28,020 nucleotides of DNA from a virus. The position numbers were made by a program, and so were the translations under genes. Of the stretch, positions 13,463-20,507 are shown piece by piece; position 1 is the stretch's first letter; each line of letters begins with the position of its first letter. The stretch is taken from the IMG/VR virus record IMGVR_UViG_3300046476_000017, positions 1-28,020 of that record; one strand, given 5' to 3'. The notes beneath the pieces were generated by a model, which saw only the letters and a list, made by a program, of their open reading frames with translations, searched no databases and was not told where the DNA came from.

Positions 13463-14382
13463 TGACAACGTACCTGATCCACAAGGCTGTCGAGTTCGAT
13501 GCGATGACCGCCAAGGCGAAGAAGCTCCTCGGCGTCAGCACCGTCGAAGAACTCGCTGCGATCTACGACATGCAGCACAAGTATGACGGCTGCAACGCAA
13601 TCGTCCAGCTACCCGGTATCAGCAGCGACCCACTCGTGCATAGCCGCACCGGCGAACTCGTGACCTCCTGCCAACACATCGGGCGCTCGCTCCGCATGCT
13701 GCTCCAGACCCGCCTGCTGCGCGGTGAGCGCTTCGTGGTGCTGGGCGAGGTGTGGCACCACCGGCAACAGCAGCGCAAGACGAACGGCGACTTCCGCCGT
13801 GCCGATCCCTCTCCGCACCTTCAGTTCGCAGCGTTCGATCTTCTGACGATGGAGGAGTTCGAAGCCGGGCACAGCGACCGCCCGTACAAGGAGCGCTACT
13901 CAGTCCTGCACTCGTACCTGCGCGGCTTCACCACGACCGACTGCGTGTTCCTCGCGGCGACGTATCACGCCGGGACGTACCCGAGCAGCGTGCGGGTTGG
14001 CGCTAAGGAACTCGTGTCGCGTGGCGGCTATGACGGGCTGATCCTCCGCGACCCGCGTGCTGGCTGGACGGCTGGCTCCGGCAGCAACGGCGAGATCGTG
14101 AAGGTGAAGGACGAGGTGAGCTTCGACTTGCTCGTCACTGGCGTTGAGGAAGGCAAGGGAAAGCTCGCAGGCCACGCAGGAAAGCTGGTCTGCACGTTCA
14201 AGGACGGCACGGTCATCAAGGTGGCTGGCGGCACGTACGCCGACCGCAAGGCGTGGTTCGAAGACCCGGCGCTGATCGTGGGAAAGATCGTAAAGGTTGA
14301 GGCTCTGGAGCGGTTCCCGAACGGGCAACTGCGTGAGCCTCGCATGACTGAAGTACGCACCGACAAGGAGACGCACGACTAA
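13462..14382 (+). CDS. ATP-dependent DNA ligase
   Basis: This 306-residue enzyme seals nicks left by primer removal and repair. The adenylated lysine is Lys40 in HKYDGCNA (motif I, K-x-D-G). Motif Ia is seen in HSRTGEL (residues 61-67), the glutamate-containing stretch in VVLGEVWH (motif III region), the FAAFDLL strand after it, motif IV in GGYDGLILRDP and motif V in GEIVKVKDEVSFD. The C-terminal ~85 residues (LLVTGVEEGKGKLAGHAGKL onward) are an OB fold, ending with VKVEALERFPNGQLREPRM. Size is close to T7 ligase (359) minus some loops. Motif I has Asn where Arg is usual (KxDGxR) and motif IV has Asp for the usual Glu. The start overlaps the previous stop. Confidence 0.92.
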   Translation: MTTYLIHKAVEFDAMTAKAKKLLGVSTVEELAAIYDMQHKYDGCNAIVQLPGISSDPLVHSRTGELVTSCQHIGRSLRMLLQTRLLRGERFVVLGEVWHHRQQQRKTNGDFRRADPSPHLQFAAFDLLTMEEFEAGHSDRPYKERYSVLHSYLRGFTTTDCVFLAATYHAGTYPSSVRVGAKELVSRGGYDGLILRDPRAGWTAGSGSNGEIVKVKDEVSFDLLVTGVEEGKGKLAGHAGKLVCTFKDGTVIKVAGGTYADRKAWFEDPALIVGKIVKVEALERFPNGQLREPRMTEVRTDKETHD

Positions 14383-16844
14383 TGAATCAAGCAGCAGCAA
14401 GGACTCAGATCGAGCTGGAAATTGAAACCCGCGCAGCAGGCCGCGAACGTGCCGTGCAGATGATGGATAAGCGGGAGCGTGAAGGACACGCCGATACGAA
14501 CCCCTACGCTGCTGCGATCTTCCGACGCTGGCTCCTTCCGCTGGCCGAGGTGCTGGAGGCCGAGGTGCAGACACTCGGTAAGCCCGGTCGCCGTGCAGCG
14601 CACGTTGCGCTTCTGAAGCCGCTCGACGCTCGGGCTGTCGCCTACATCGCGGTGCGCGCCACGCTCGTGCAACTCCTCAAGGGCGACAACAACACCCGCT
14701 CGCTGGCCCGCCTCATTGGCAAGGACGTGTACGACGAACTCGTACTCGCCACGTTCGAACACATCAAGCCCGACCTGTTCTGGCAGATCAGCCACGACCT
14801 TGACCGCAAGCGCAGCAAGTCTACCCGCCACCGCGTCAGCGCCATGCAGGGCTCGATCCGCAACGCAGAGGTCGAGGTTCCGGTATGGCAGACCGCAGAC
14901 CGCGAGCAGGTAGGCATGTTCCTGATCGAGCAGCTACGCCTCCTAGGCATGGTGGAGGTAGGCCGCAAGATCATCAAGATGGGCAAGAAGATGACGACCG
15001 AGTTCGATGTGACGCTCAGTGACGCGGCTGCATCGGTGGTGGACAAGATTCGCCACACGGTCGAGTTGACCATGCCCTTCAGCCTGCCGTTCATCGAGCC
15101 ACCGAAGCCGTGGACTTCCCTGAATGAGGGCGGGTATCACACGACCGCTATGCGCCGCCTCATGCCGTACTGCGTGAACATGACAAGGGCAGGTAGCGTC
15201 GCGGTCATCGAGGCCGTCCAAGAGGCTCCTATGCCTTCTGTGTTCAAGGCGATCAATGCGTTGCAGGCTGTGCGCTGGCAGATCAATGGCGACTTGCTGC
15301 GCGCAGTCACCGAGCTTGCGAAGCGTGGCATCGACATGGACGAGATCATTACCCACGCCGAGATTCCGAAGCCGGAAGCACCGGAGTGGCTGGTGCCGGA
15401 ACTGACGAAGGAGCAGATGGAGCCGCAGCAGCTAGACGAGTTCACTCGCTGGAAGCGTCAGGTTGCGGAGTGGCACACCCAGCGCAAGCTGCGCGGCACG
15501 AAGTGGGGCCGGTTCTACACGGCGACGCGGACGGCGAACAAGTTCGCTCAGTACCCCGCGATCTACTTCCTGTATCAGGCCGACTTCCGAGGCCGACTGT
15601 ACGCACAGTCGAACGGTGTATCACCGCAGGGCAGCGACCTTCAGAAGGCGCTCCTGCGCTTCGCAGATGGTAAGCCGTTGGACACGCCGAAGGCTGTCGA
15701 GTGGTTCAAGATAAACGGCGCTAATCGCTACGGCATCGACAAGGTGACCTTCGAGGAACGCATCAAATGGGTAGAAGAGAATGACCAATTCATCATCGAG
15801 TGGGGAACTGATCCCGTCGCGCACACAGGCTGGTCAACAGCGGACAGCCCCCTTCAATTTCTTGCGTGGGCAATCGAATACGCTCAGTGGAGAGCAGCGC
15901 CAAGCACTTTCACTTCTCGAATCCCGGTTGGGCTCGACGGTAGTTGCAATGGCCTACAGCACTTCTCGGCAATGCTGCGAGATTCTGTCGGAGGACGGGC
16001 GACTAACCTCGTACCGGGTGTAAAGCCGAACGACATTTATCAGCAGGTTGCTGACGTAGTGGGGCTGAAACTAGCCGACCTGAAACAGGATCAGGTAACC
16101 GAGCGCGATTGGAGTTTCTGCCAGCGGTGGATTGCACACGGAATGAACCGGACGATTGTTAAGCGCTCGGTCATGACGTTGCCTTATGGCTCCACTCGCT
16201 TCTCTTGTGCTGACTTCATCCATAAGGACTACTTACAGCAGGGGAAGGCTGACGAGTTCGAGAAGTCGGAGTATCCGTTCGCTTCGAACTTCCTGTCTCA
16301 CCTTGTATGGGATGCGATTGGTCAGGTTGTTATCGCCGCGTCTGAAGCTATGAGTTGGTTGCAGAAGTGTGCGAACACCCTAATTAAAAGCGGCCAGCCA
16401 CAGATCGGTTGGGTTGCTCCTAGCGGGTTCCATGTCGTTCAGCACTATAACGAGATTGAGCTTACACACGTACGGTCACTGTTACTGGGTGGGGTGCGTA
16501 TCAGGGTGGGTATGGAGGGTGACGATCCTAGTGCTAACCGGCATAAGAACGGGATTGCTCCTAACTTCGTACACAGCATGGATGCTTCTCACTTGACGAT
16601 GACTGTATGTGATTGCGAGGACGAGGGTATCAGTTCACTGGCGATGATCCACGACGATTACGGTACGCATGCGGCTGACACTCAGCGGCTGTACGAGTTG
16701 ATCCGAGAAAACTTTGTGAGGATGTATGAGACGTTCAATCCGTTGCGTGATTTCAGCAATAGCTACAGCGGCCTGCCTGCGCTACCCAAAAGCGGTGACT
16801 TGGATTTGCGCCAAGTTCTCACCAGCAAATTCTTCTTTGCATGA
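14382..16844 (+). CDS. Single-subunit T7-type RNA polymerase
   Basis: This 820-residue enzyme transcribes the phage late genes from its own promoters. Landmarks, in order: FRGRLYAQSNGVSPQG (the D-x-x-G-R region), GLDGSCNGLQHFSAMLRD with catalytic Asp519, VKRSVMTLPYG with Lys594 and Tyr602, APNFVHSMDASHL, and MIHDDYGTHA with catalytic Asp758. The chain ends in Phe-Phe-Ala, like the conserved Phe-Ala-Phe-Ala end of T7 RNAP. It is about 60 residues shorter than the T7 enzyme, mostly before the core. The gene is placed after ligase and before the virion genes, as in phiKMV. From about base 15700 the sequence becomes less GC-rich with more T-ending codons than the first half. The ATG overlaps the ligase stop. 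Confidence 0.97.
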   Translation: MNQAAARTQIELEIETRAAGRERAVQMMDKREREGHADTNPYAAAIFRRWLLPLAEVLEAEVQTLGKPGRRAAHVALLKPLDARAVAYIAVRATLVQLLKGDNNTRSLARLIGKDVYDELVLATFEHIKPDLFWQISHDLDRKRSKSTRHRVSAMQGSIRNAEVEVPVWQTADREQVGMFLIEQLRLLGMVEVGRKIIKMGKKMTTEFDVTLSDAAASVVDKIRHTVELTMPFSLPFIEPPKPWTSLNEGGYHTTAMRRLMPYCVNMTRAGSVAVIEAVQEAPMPSVFKAINALQAVRWQINGDLLRAVTELAKRGIDMDEIITHAEIPKPEAPEWLVPELTKEQMEPQQLDEFTRWKRQVAEWHTQRKLRGTKWGRFYTATRTANKFAQYPAIYFLYQADFRGRLYAQSNGVSPQGSDLQKALLRFADGKPLDTPKAVEWFKINGANRYGIDKVTFEERIKWVEENDQFIIEWGTDPVAHTGWSTADSPLQFLAWAIEYAQWRAAPSTFTSRIPVGLDGSCNGLQHFSAMLRDSVGGRATNLVPGVKPNDIYQQVADVVGLKLADLKQDQVTERDWSFCQRWIAHGMNRTIVKRSVMTLPYGSTRFSCADFIHKDYLQQGKADEFEKSEYPFASNFLSHLVWDAIGQVVIAASEAMSWLQKCANTLIKSGQPQIGWVAPSGFHVVQHYNEIELTHVRSLLLGGVRIRVGMEGDDPSANRHKNGIAPNFVHSMDASHLTMTVCDCEDEGISSLAMIHDDYGTHAADTQRLYELIRENFVRMYETFNPLRDFSNSYSGLPALPKSGDLDLRQVLTSKFFFA

Positions 16845-16872
16845 TGTATGTCTTCCGAGCGAACCGAATTCG

Positions 16873-16902
16873 ATTACGGTCAACTCGGAAGACACCGAAA
16901 CG
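16873..16902 (+). promoter_or_regulatory. Probable phage RNA polymerase promoter, copy 1
   Basis: This 30-base element starts 28 bases after the RNA polymerase stop and ends just before the GGAG of the next gene. It is identical at 28 of 30 positions to 20434-20463. The core shared block begins CGGTCAACTCGGAAGACAC, and the two differences are at 16876 (A versus T) and 16896 (C versus A). Length, orientation, intergenic location and proximity to the polymerase gene fit a T7-type promoter of about 23 bases. The sequence itself does not resemble the T7 consensus. Transcription would cover the genes up to the terminator at 20399-20430. Confidence 0.75.
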
Positions 16903-16911
16903 GAGCAACCA

Positions 16912-17082
16912 TTGAAAGAGCAGATTCTTATTCGACTCGACCCGGACGCATACGCCCGGCTGGAGCGGGAACTCACACCGCCGGTAGTCACCAATCAAAC
17001 CACGGACCTCATGGCCGGGTATCAACTTGGCGTGCAGGAGGTACTGAAGAAGCTGCGGTCAGGCTATGTCATTGAACGTTAA
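16912..17082 (+). CDS. Small conserved-looking phage protein, 56 residues
   Basis: TTG at 16912 is chosen because GGAG at 16902-16905 lies six bases upstream. The frame extends back into the RNA polymerase gene, but that part would run through the promoter. The protein begins KEQILIRLDPDAYARLEREL and ends TDLMAGYQLGVQEVLKKLRS plus a short tail. The arrangement of one helix, a Pro-Pro turn and a second helix with 'AGYQLGVQ' resembles short proteins found next to the virion genes of several podophages. That resemblance is from memory. No function is known to me. It is the first gene behind the late promoter, so it should be made in quantity. Confidence 0.6.
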   Translation: MKEQILIRLDPDAYARLERELTPPVVTNQTTDLMAGYQLGVQEVLKKLRSGYVIER

Positions 17083-17503
17083 AGCCCGCAAGGACTTCAC
17101 GCACGATGACTGGCTCGCCATAGAGCGTGCTGTGTACGGGGTGAAGTTCCCGGACAAGTCGTGGCACCGGACGGTGAGCCTAGGCAAGGTCTTCTATGAG
17201 ATCGCCAACGGCAGTGACTTCGAGGTGCTGCTAGTTAGCGGCTACCTCCTCGCGTATCAGATCGGTGCGCCGTGGTACTCGGACGGTGACGTGTTCTACG
17301 AGCAACTGCTCCTCAAGGTTGACCCAGCAGCACATAGCATCAGACCCGTACTCAGAGCGATGGAGAACATCGCACGCGGTGCGGGCTGCGTCGGAATAGC
17401 GGTGGGCACCGCCCTAAACTCCTCCGACGAGCGCTTGGCTCGGGTCTATCACCGTGCTGGTTACAGCACCCAAGCCCACGCACTCTACAAGGAACTCACA
17501 TGA
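17066..17503 (+). CDS. GNAT-like acetyltransferase fold protein
   Basis: ATG at 17066 overlaps the previous gene by 17 bases and gives 145 residues. The alternation of strands and helices and the C-terminal part (CVGIAVGTALNSSDERLARV then YHRAGYSTQAHALYKEL) match the end of the GNAT fold, where a helix is followed by 'Y..aGf....h.y.k.l'. The middle (FEVLLVSGYLLAYQIGAPW, then FYEQLLLKVDP) fits the central strands. The acetyl-CoA loop (usually Q/R-x-x-G-x-G/A) is not clear, RGAGCVG being the nearest candidate, so the protein may not be an active enzyme. Such proteins occur before the portal gene in several podophages. Whether it modifies host or virion proteins is open. Confidence 0.6.
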   Translation: MSLNVKARKDFTHDDWLAIERAVYGVKFPDKSWHRTVSLGKVFYEIANGSDFEVLLVSGYLLAYQIGAPWYSDGDVFYEQLLLKVDPAAHSIRPVLRAMENIARGAGCVGIAVGTALNSSDERLARVYHRAGYSTQAHALYKELT

Positions 17504-17970
17504 GCGGCCTCATTAAGTCAGTCGTAAAACTTGCGAAGAAGTTCGCAGACCCCGTTAAGCTCGCCACAGGCTTCGACGCAACCAAGGAGGTAGGCGCAGC
17601 AGTCGGCGGCGTACTCGGCACCACGGCGGTAGCCGATGCCACCACAGCCGCAGCGCAGCAGCAGGCCGACGCCGTGAATGCGGCAGCAGCCCAGCAAGCG
17701 CAGCAGGCCACGGACGCGGCGAACGCACAGAAGGTCAACATCAACAACCAAGCAGCCGCAGCCGCACAGGCGCAGCAGGCCGCGATCAACCAGTCGGCAC
17801 TCGCCGCGCAGATCGCCAATACGACGCCGCCTGCCGAGAAGGCAGCAAGCGTGGACCTGAGCGGTAACGGCGCAGCAGCCGACTCCTCGGACCCGCGACG
17901 CCGCTATCAGGTGGGCGCGGCATCGAGCGCCGGTGCTTCGAGCGGCGGCGTAGGGATCAAGCTGTCGTAA
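17500..17970 (+). CDS. gp7.3-like virion/tail assembly protein (putative)
   Basis: ATG at 17500 overlaps the preceding stop and gives 156 residues. The first 30 are basic (MSGLIKSVVKLAKKFADPVK). Residues 45-110 are nearly all Ala, Gln and Asn in a long helix-like run. The end is RRRYQVG, then Ala/Ser-rich sequence, then SSGGVGIKLS. T7 gp7.3, directly before the portal gene, has the same plan: a Lys/Val-rich start with 'PVK', an Ala/Gln region, and an end in Arg/Lys, Ser-Ser-Gly-Gly-Gly-Ile. In T7 this small protein is needed for tail assembly and is ejected with the DNA. The match is in design and position, not in extended identity. Confidence 0.6.
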   Translation: MSGLIKSVVKLAKKFADPVKLATGFDATKEVGAAVGGVLGTTAVADATTAAAQQQADAVNAAAAQQAQQATDAANAQKVNINNQAAAAAQAQQAAINQSALAAQIANTTPPAEKAASVDLSGNGAAADSSDPRRRYQVGAASSAGASSGGVGIKLS

Positions 17971-17971
17971 C

Positions 17972-19534
17972 TTGAACTTCACTGCGGAGCAAGCATGGGA
18001 AGCAGGGGCGCGCAAGCGACAACCTCTGCTGACCCGATGCGAAAAGTACGCGGCGTTCACCCTTCCAACAATTTGCACGCCTCCCGGATACAACGAGGAG
18101 GCTGAGGAGCTACAGACCGATTACCAATCGGTAGGCGCGCAAGCCGTCAACAACCTTGCGAACAAACTCATGCTCGCGCTGTTCGCGCCGTCTCGTCCGT
18201 TCTTCCGGCTTCAGGTGGCGTCCGCGCTGCTCCAGAAGCTCATGCAGAAGCTCAACCTCGACGCAGGCGGTGTCCAGCAGATGCTGTCCACTGCGGAAAT
18301 GAACTGCATCAAGACGCTCGATCAGATGGGCGTACGCCCGAAACTGTACGAGGCTGTGAAGCACCTCATTATCACAGGCAACTGCATGCTGATCCTAGGC
18401 CAGAAGCCGAACGATCCGCCGATGCGTGTGCTGGGGTTGAAGCGGTTCACGGTCAAGCGCTCCATGAGCGGCAAGCTGATCGAGACAGTCATCCACGAGA
18501 AGGTCCGGTTCGATGAACTGGAGTCGGACGTGCAGAAGCACCTCAAGGATCAGCACCCGCAGAAGTACGGAAACATGGACCCGGCTGATCCGCAGTCGTG
18601 CCACGAGGTCAAGTACTTCACGTGGGTCAAGTGGGACGGTGCGGCGAACTATCTCGTCACACACCATGTTGACGACATCGACCTAGCCGACAAGTACAAC
18701 GGCAAGTACACGGACGACACACTCCCGTACCGACCGCTGACGTGGGAACTGCACGACGACAACAACTACGGCACTGGCCTAGTGGAGCAGAACGCTGGCG
18801 ACTTCGCCTCGCTCTCCGTCCTGTCTGAGGCAGAGGTCAAGGGCGCGATCCTCGCGTCGGAGTTCCGCTGGCTGGTCAACCCGGCTGGTCAGACTCACCC
18901 GGAGGACGTTGAGGCGTCGGAGAACGGCGCAGCGCTACCCGGCATGAAGGACGACATCGTACCGCTGAACTCTGGCACCGGCCAGAACATGCAGTACATC
19001 GACACCGTGGCTACCAAGTACGTGAACCGCATCGGTCGGGTCTTCCTGATCGGCAGTGCGGTAGTGCGCGACGCGGAGCGGGTCACGGCTGAAGAAGTCC
19101 GCATGCAGGCGAACGAGTTGGAAACGTCGCTGGGTGGTGTGTACTCACGCCTCGCGGTGGACTTCCAATTGCCTATGGCCTTCTGGCTGGTCAAGCGCAC
19201 CGGAGTTGACCTCGGCGGGACGCAGATCACCCCGATGGTCATTACCGGGCTCGACGCACTCTCCCGCAACGGTGACCTCGACAACCTGAAGCTCTGCCTT
19301 CAAGACCTCGCCGCAGTAAGCGGTATGCCTCCACAAGCCCTCGCTGTGCTGAACCTCGACGCAATCGCCAAGGCGATCTTCGCGGGTCGCGGCGTTGACT
19401 ACTCGCAGTACGTCAAGACAGCCGATCAGCAGAAGGCCGACATGGAGAACGCACAACAAGCAGCGCTGGCGCAGCAGGTAGCACGCCCAGTCGCATCAGC
19501 CGTCATGAGCGGCCAACCTAATCAAGGACAGTAA
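17972..19534 (+). CDS. Portal (head-tail connector) protein, T7 gp8 type
   Basis: This 520-residue protein is close to T7 gp8 (536) and would form the ring through which DNA is packaged and released. It begins FTAEQAWEAGARKRQPLL, includes ANKLMLALFAPSRPFFRLQV in the first hundred residues, and has the mid-part RVTAEEVRMQANELETSLGG, a typical piece of gp8-type portals. The C-terminus is Gln/Ala-rich (NAQQAALAQQVARPVAS). The start is TTG at 17972, one base after the previous stop. No other start lies before the conserved part, and no strong ribosome site is seen, so coupling to the gene before it is likely. Its TAA overlaps the scaffold ATG. Confidence 0.93.
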   Translation: MNFTAEQAWEAGARKRQPLLTRCEKYAAFTLPTICTPPGYNEEAEELQTDYQSVGAQAVNNLANKLMLALFAPSRPFFRLQVASALLQKLMQKLNLDAGGVQQMLSTAEMNCIKTLDQMGVRPKLYEAVKHLIITGNCMLILGQKPNDPPMRVLGLKRFTVKRSMSGKLIETVIHEKVRFDELESDVQKHLKDQHPQKYGNMDPADPQSCHEVKYFTWVKWDGAANYLVTHHVDDIDLADKYNGKYTDDTLPYRPLTWELHDDNNYGTGLVEQNAGDFASLSVLSEAEVKGAILASEFRWLVNPAGQTHPEDVEASENGAALPGMKDDIVPLNSGTGQNMQYIDTVATKYVNRIGRVFLIGSAVVRDAERVTAEEVRMQANELETSLGGVYSRLAVDFQLPMAFWLVKRTGVDLGGTQITPMVITGLDALSRNGDLDNLKLCLQDLAAVSGMPPQALAVLNLDAIAKAIFAGRGVDYSQYVKTADQQKADMENAQQAALAQQVARPVASAVMSGQPNQGQ

Positions 19535-20373
19535 TGAGCGAACAAACCGCAGCAGTAGCAGCAGCATCGGCAACCGTAGCACCGGCGCAAGTAGCCTCCC
19601 CCGCACAAGAAGCAGTAACGCCTGCGGTCGAAGCAGGCAACCAGCCCGAAGCCAAGGTTGCGCTCCCGCTTGCCTCGGAGGCTGTAACGCCCGAGCAGGC
19701 AGCGGAGCGGGCACAGGCCGCTGAGCTTGAGAAGGGCGGCTGGGTCGATCCGAGCAAGGGTGCCGTGTCCTTCGAGAAGACGGGCGACGCGGGCCTCGAC
19801 GTGGCGCTCGACTTCATCGGGCGCGCTGGCTTCACCGCCAATCACCCGGCAGTACAGGCAGCAGCACAGGGCGATTTCAGCCTGCTGGCGGCTGCGCTGG
19901 CAGAGAAGGGTGTGACGGGCTGGGAACAGCACCTGAACCTCGCCAAGGAGGCGCAGGGCCGCTTCGCTGAGCAAGAGAAGGCCAAGTCCGCTGCGATCTA
20001 CGACGCCTGCCTGCACGCTGCGGGCGGCGACGAGAAGGTGTGGGCCGAAACCCTCGAATGGGCCAGCGCCAATGCCGAGCCTGCTGAGAAGGAAGCGATC
20101 AACACAGCGCTCGCCAGTGGCGGTGTGCTGGCAGAGGCGGTGTCGCAGTGGCTGGTGAACAGCTATCGCGGCGCGCCGGGCGTGACCATCAGCCCGCAGG
20201 CATCGGCAGTCAACGCAGCCGTGGTGGCAGGAGCAGGCGCGGCGGCTGGCAACGGCCCGCTGAGTCCCGCTGAGTACGCCCGCGAAGTCGCCAAGATTCG
20301 CCAGCAAGGCAGCATCGAAGGTAGCCGTGAGTACGCCGCACTACAAGCGCGCCGTGCCATGTACCGAGGCTAA
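19534..20373 (+). CDS. Capsid assembly scaffolding protein, T7 gp9 type
   Basis: This 279-residue protein lies between portal and major capsid genes, the fixed position of the scaffold in T7-like phages (T7 gp9 is 307). The first 70 residues are low-complexity Ala, Pro, Glu and Val. The middle holds WVDPSKGAVSFEKTGDAGLD and DFIGRAGFTANHPAVQAA, typical of podophage scaffolds. The C-terminus is a helix-turn-helix rich in basic and Ala residues (PAEYAREVAKIRQQGSIEG, then REYAALQARRAMYRG), the part that usually docks on the capsid. It is mostly acidic and helical and is expected to leave the shell during maturation. ATG at 19534 overlaps the portal stop. A terminator follows 25 bases after its TAA. 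Confidence 0.88.
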   Translation: MSEQTAAVAAASATVAPAQVASPAQEAVTPAVEAGNQPEAKVALPLASEAVTPEQAAERAQAAELEKGGWVDPSKGAVSFEKTGDAGLDVALDFIGRAGFTANHPAVQAAAQGDFSLLAAALAEKGVTGWEQHLNLAKEAQGRFAEQEKAKSAAIYDACLHAAGGDEKVWAETLEWASANAEPAEKEAINTALASGGVLAEAVSQWLVNSYRGAPGVTISPQASAVNAAVVAGAGAAAGNGPLSPAEYAREVAKIRQQGSIEGSREYAALQARRAMYRG

Positions 20374-20398
20374 GCCTCACCCGCTGTAACCCCGCAGA

Positions 20399-20430
20399 GG
20401 CCCGTCCAGCAAACCGCTGGCGGGCCTTTT
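20399..20430 (+). terminator. Intrinsic terminator after the scaffold gene
   Basis: GGCCCG (20399-20404) pairs with CGGGCC (20421-20426) and CCAGC (20406-20410) with GCTGG (20416-20420), with one unpaired T in the left arm and a five-base loop. TTTT follows. This is a strong, textbook hairpin with a T run, eight bases before the shared TTTCGG of promoter copy 2. Confidence 0.88.
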
Positions 20431-20433
20431 CTC

Positions 20434-20463
20434 ATTTCGGTCAACTCGGAAGACACAGAAACG
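20434..20463 (+). promoter_or_regulatory. Probable phage RNA polymerase promoter, copy 2 (capsid promoter)
   Basis: The 30 bases match 16873-16902 at 28 positions on the same strand. It lies directly behind a terminator and 44 bases before the major capsid ATG. Placed so, it would restart transcription for the most abundant virion protein. Confidence 0.78.
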
Positions 20464-20507
20464 TGTCATTGGCCAATCACACAATTTCACAATAAGGAAT
20501 CCTACAC
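20464..20507 (+). promoter_or_regulatory. AT-rich capsid leader with palindrome and ribosome site
   Basis: The leader of the capsid message holds a perfect ten-base palindrome ATTGGCCAAT (20468-20477), an AT-rich stretch (20478-20495) and AAGGAA at 20494-20499, eight bases before the ATG. In this GC-rich genome the low-structure stretch is unusual and should keep the ribosome site open. The phrase TACACATG at its end recalls the leaders at 2940-2951 and 8832-8839. Confidence 0.5.

Noticed and set aside
16726-16911. Longer frame for the 56-residue late protein starting inside the RNA polymerase gene
   Set aside because: It would translate through the promoter element and overlap the end of the polymerase gene. 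TTG 16912 has a well-placed GGAG.
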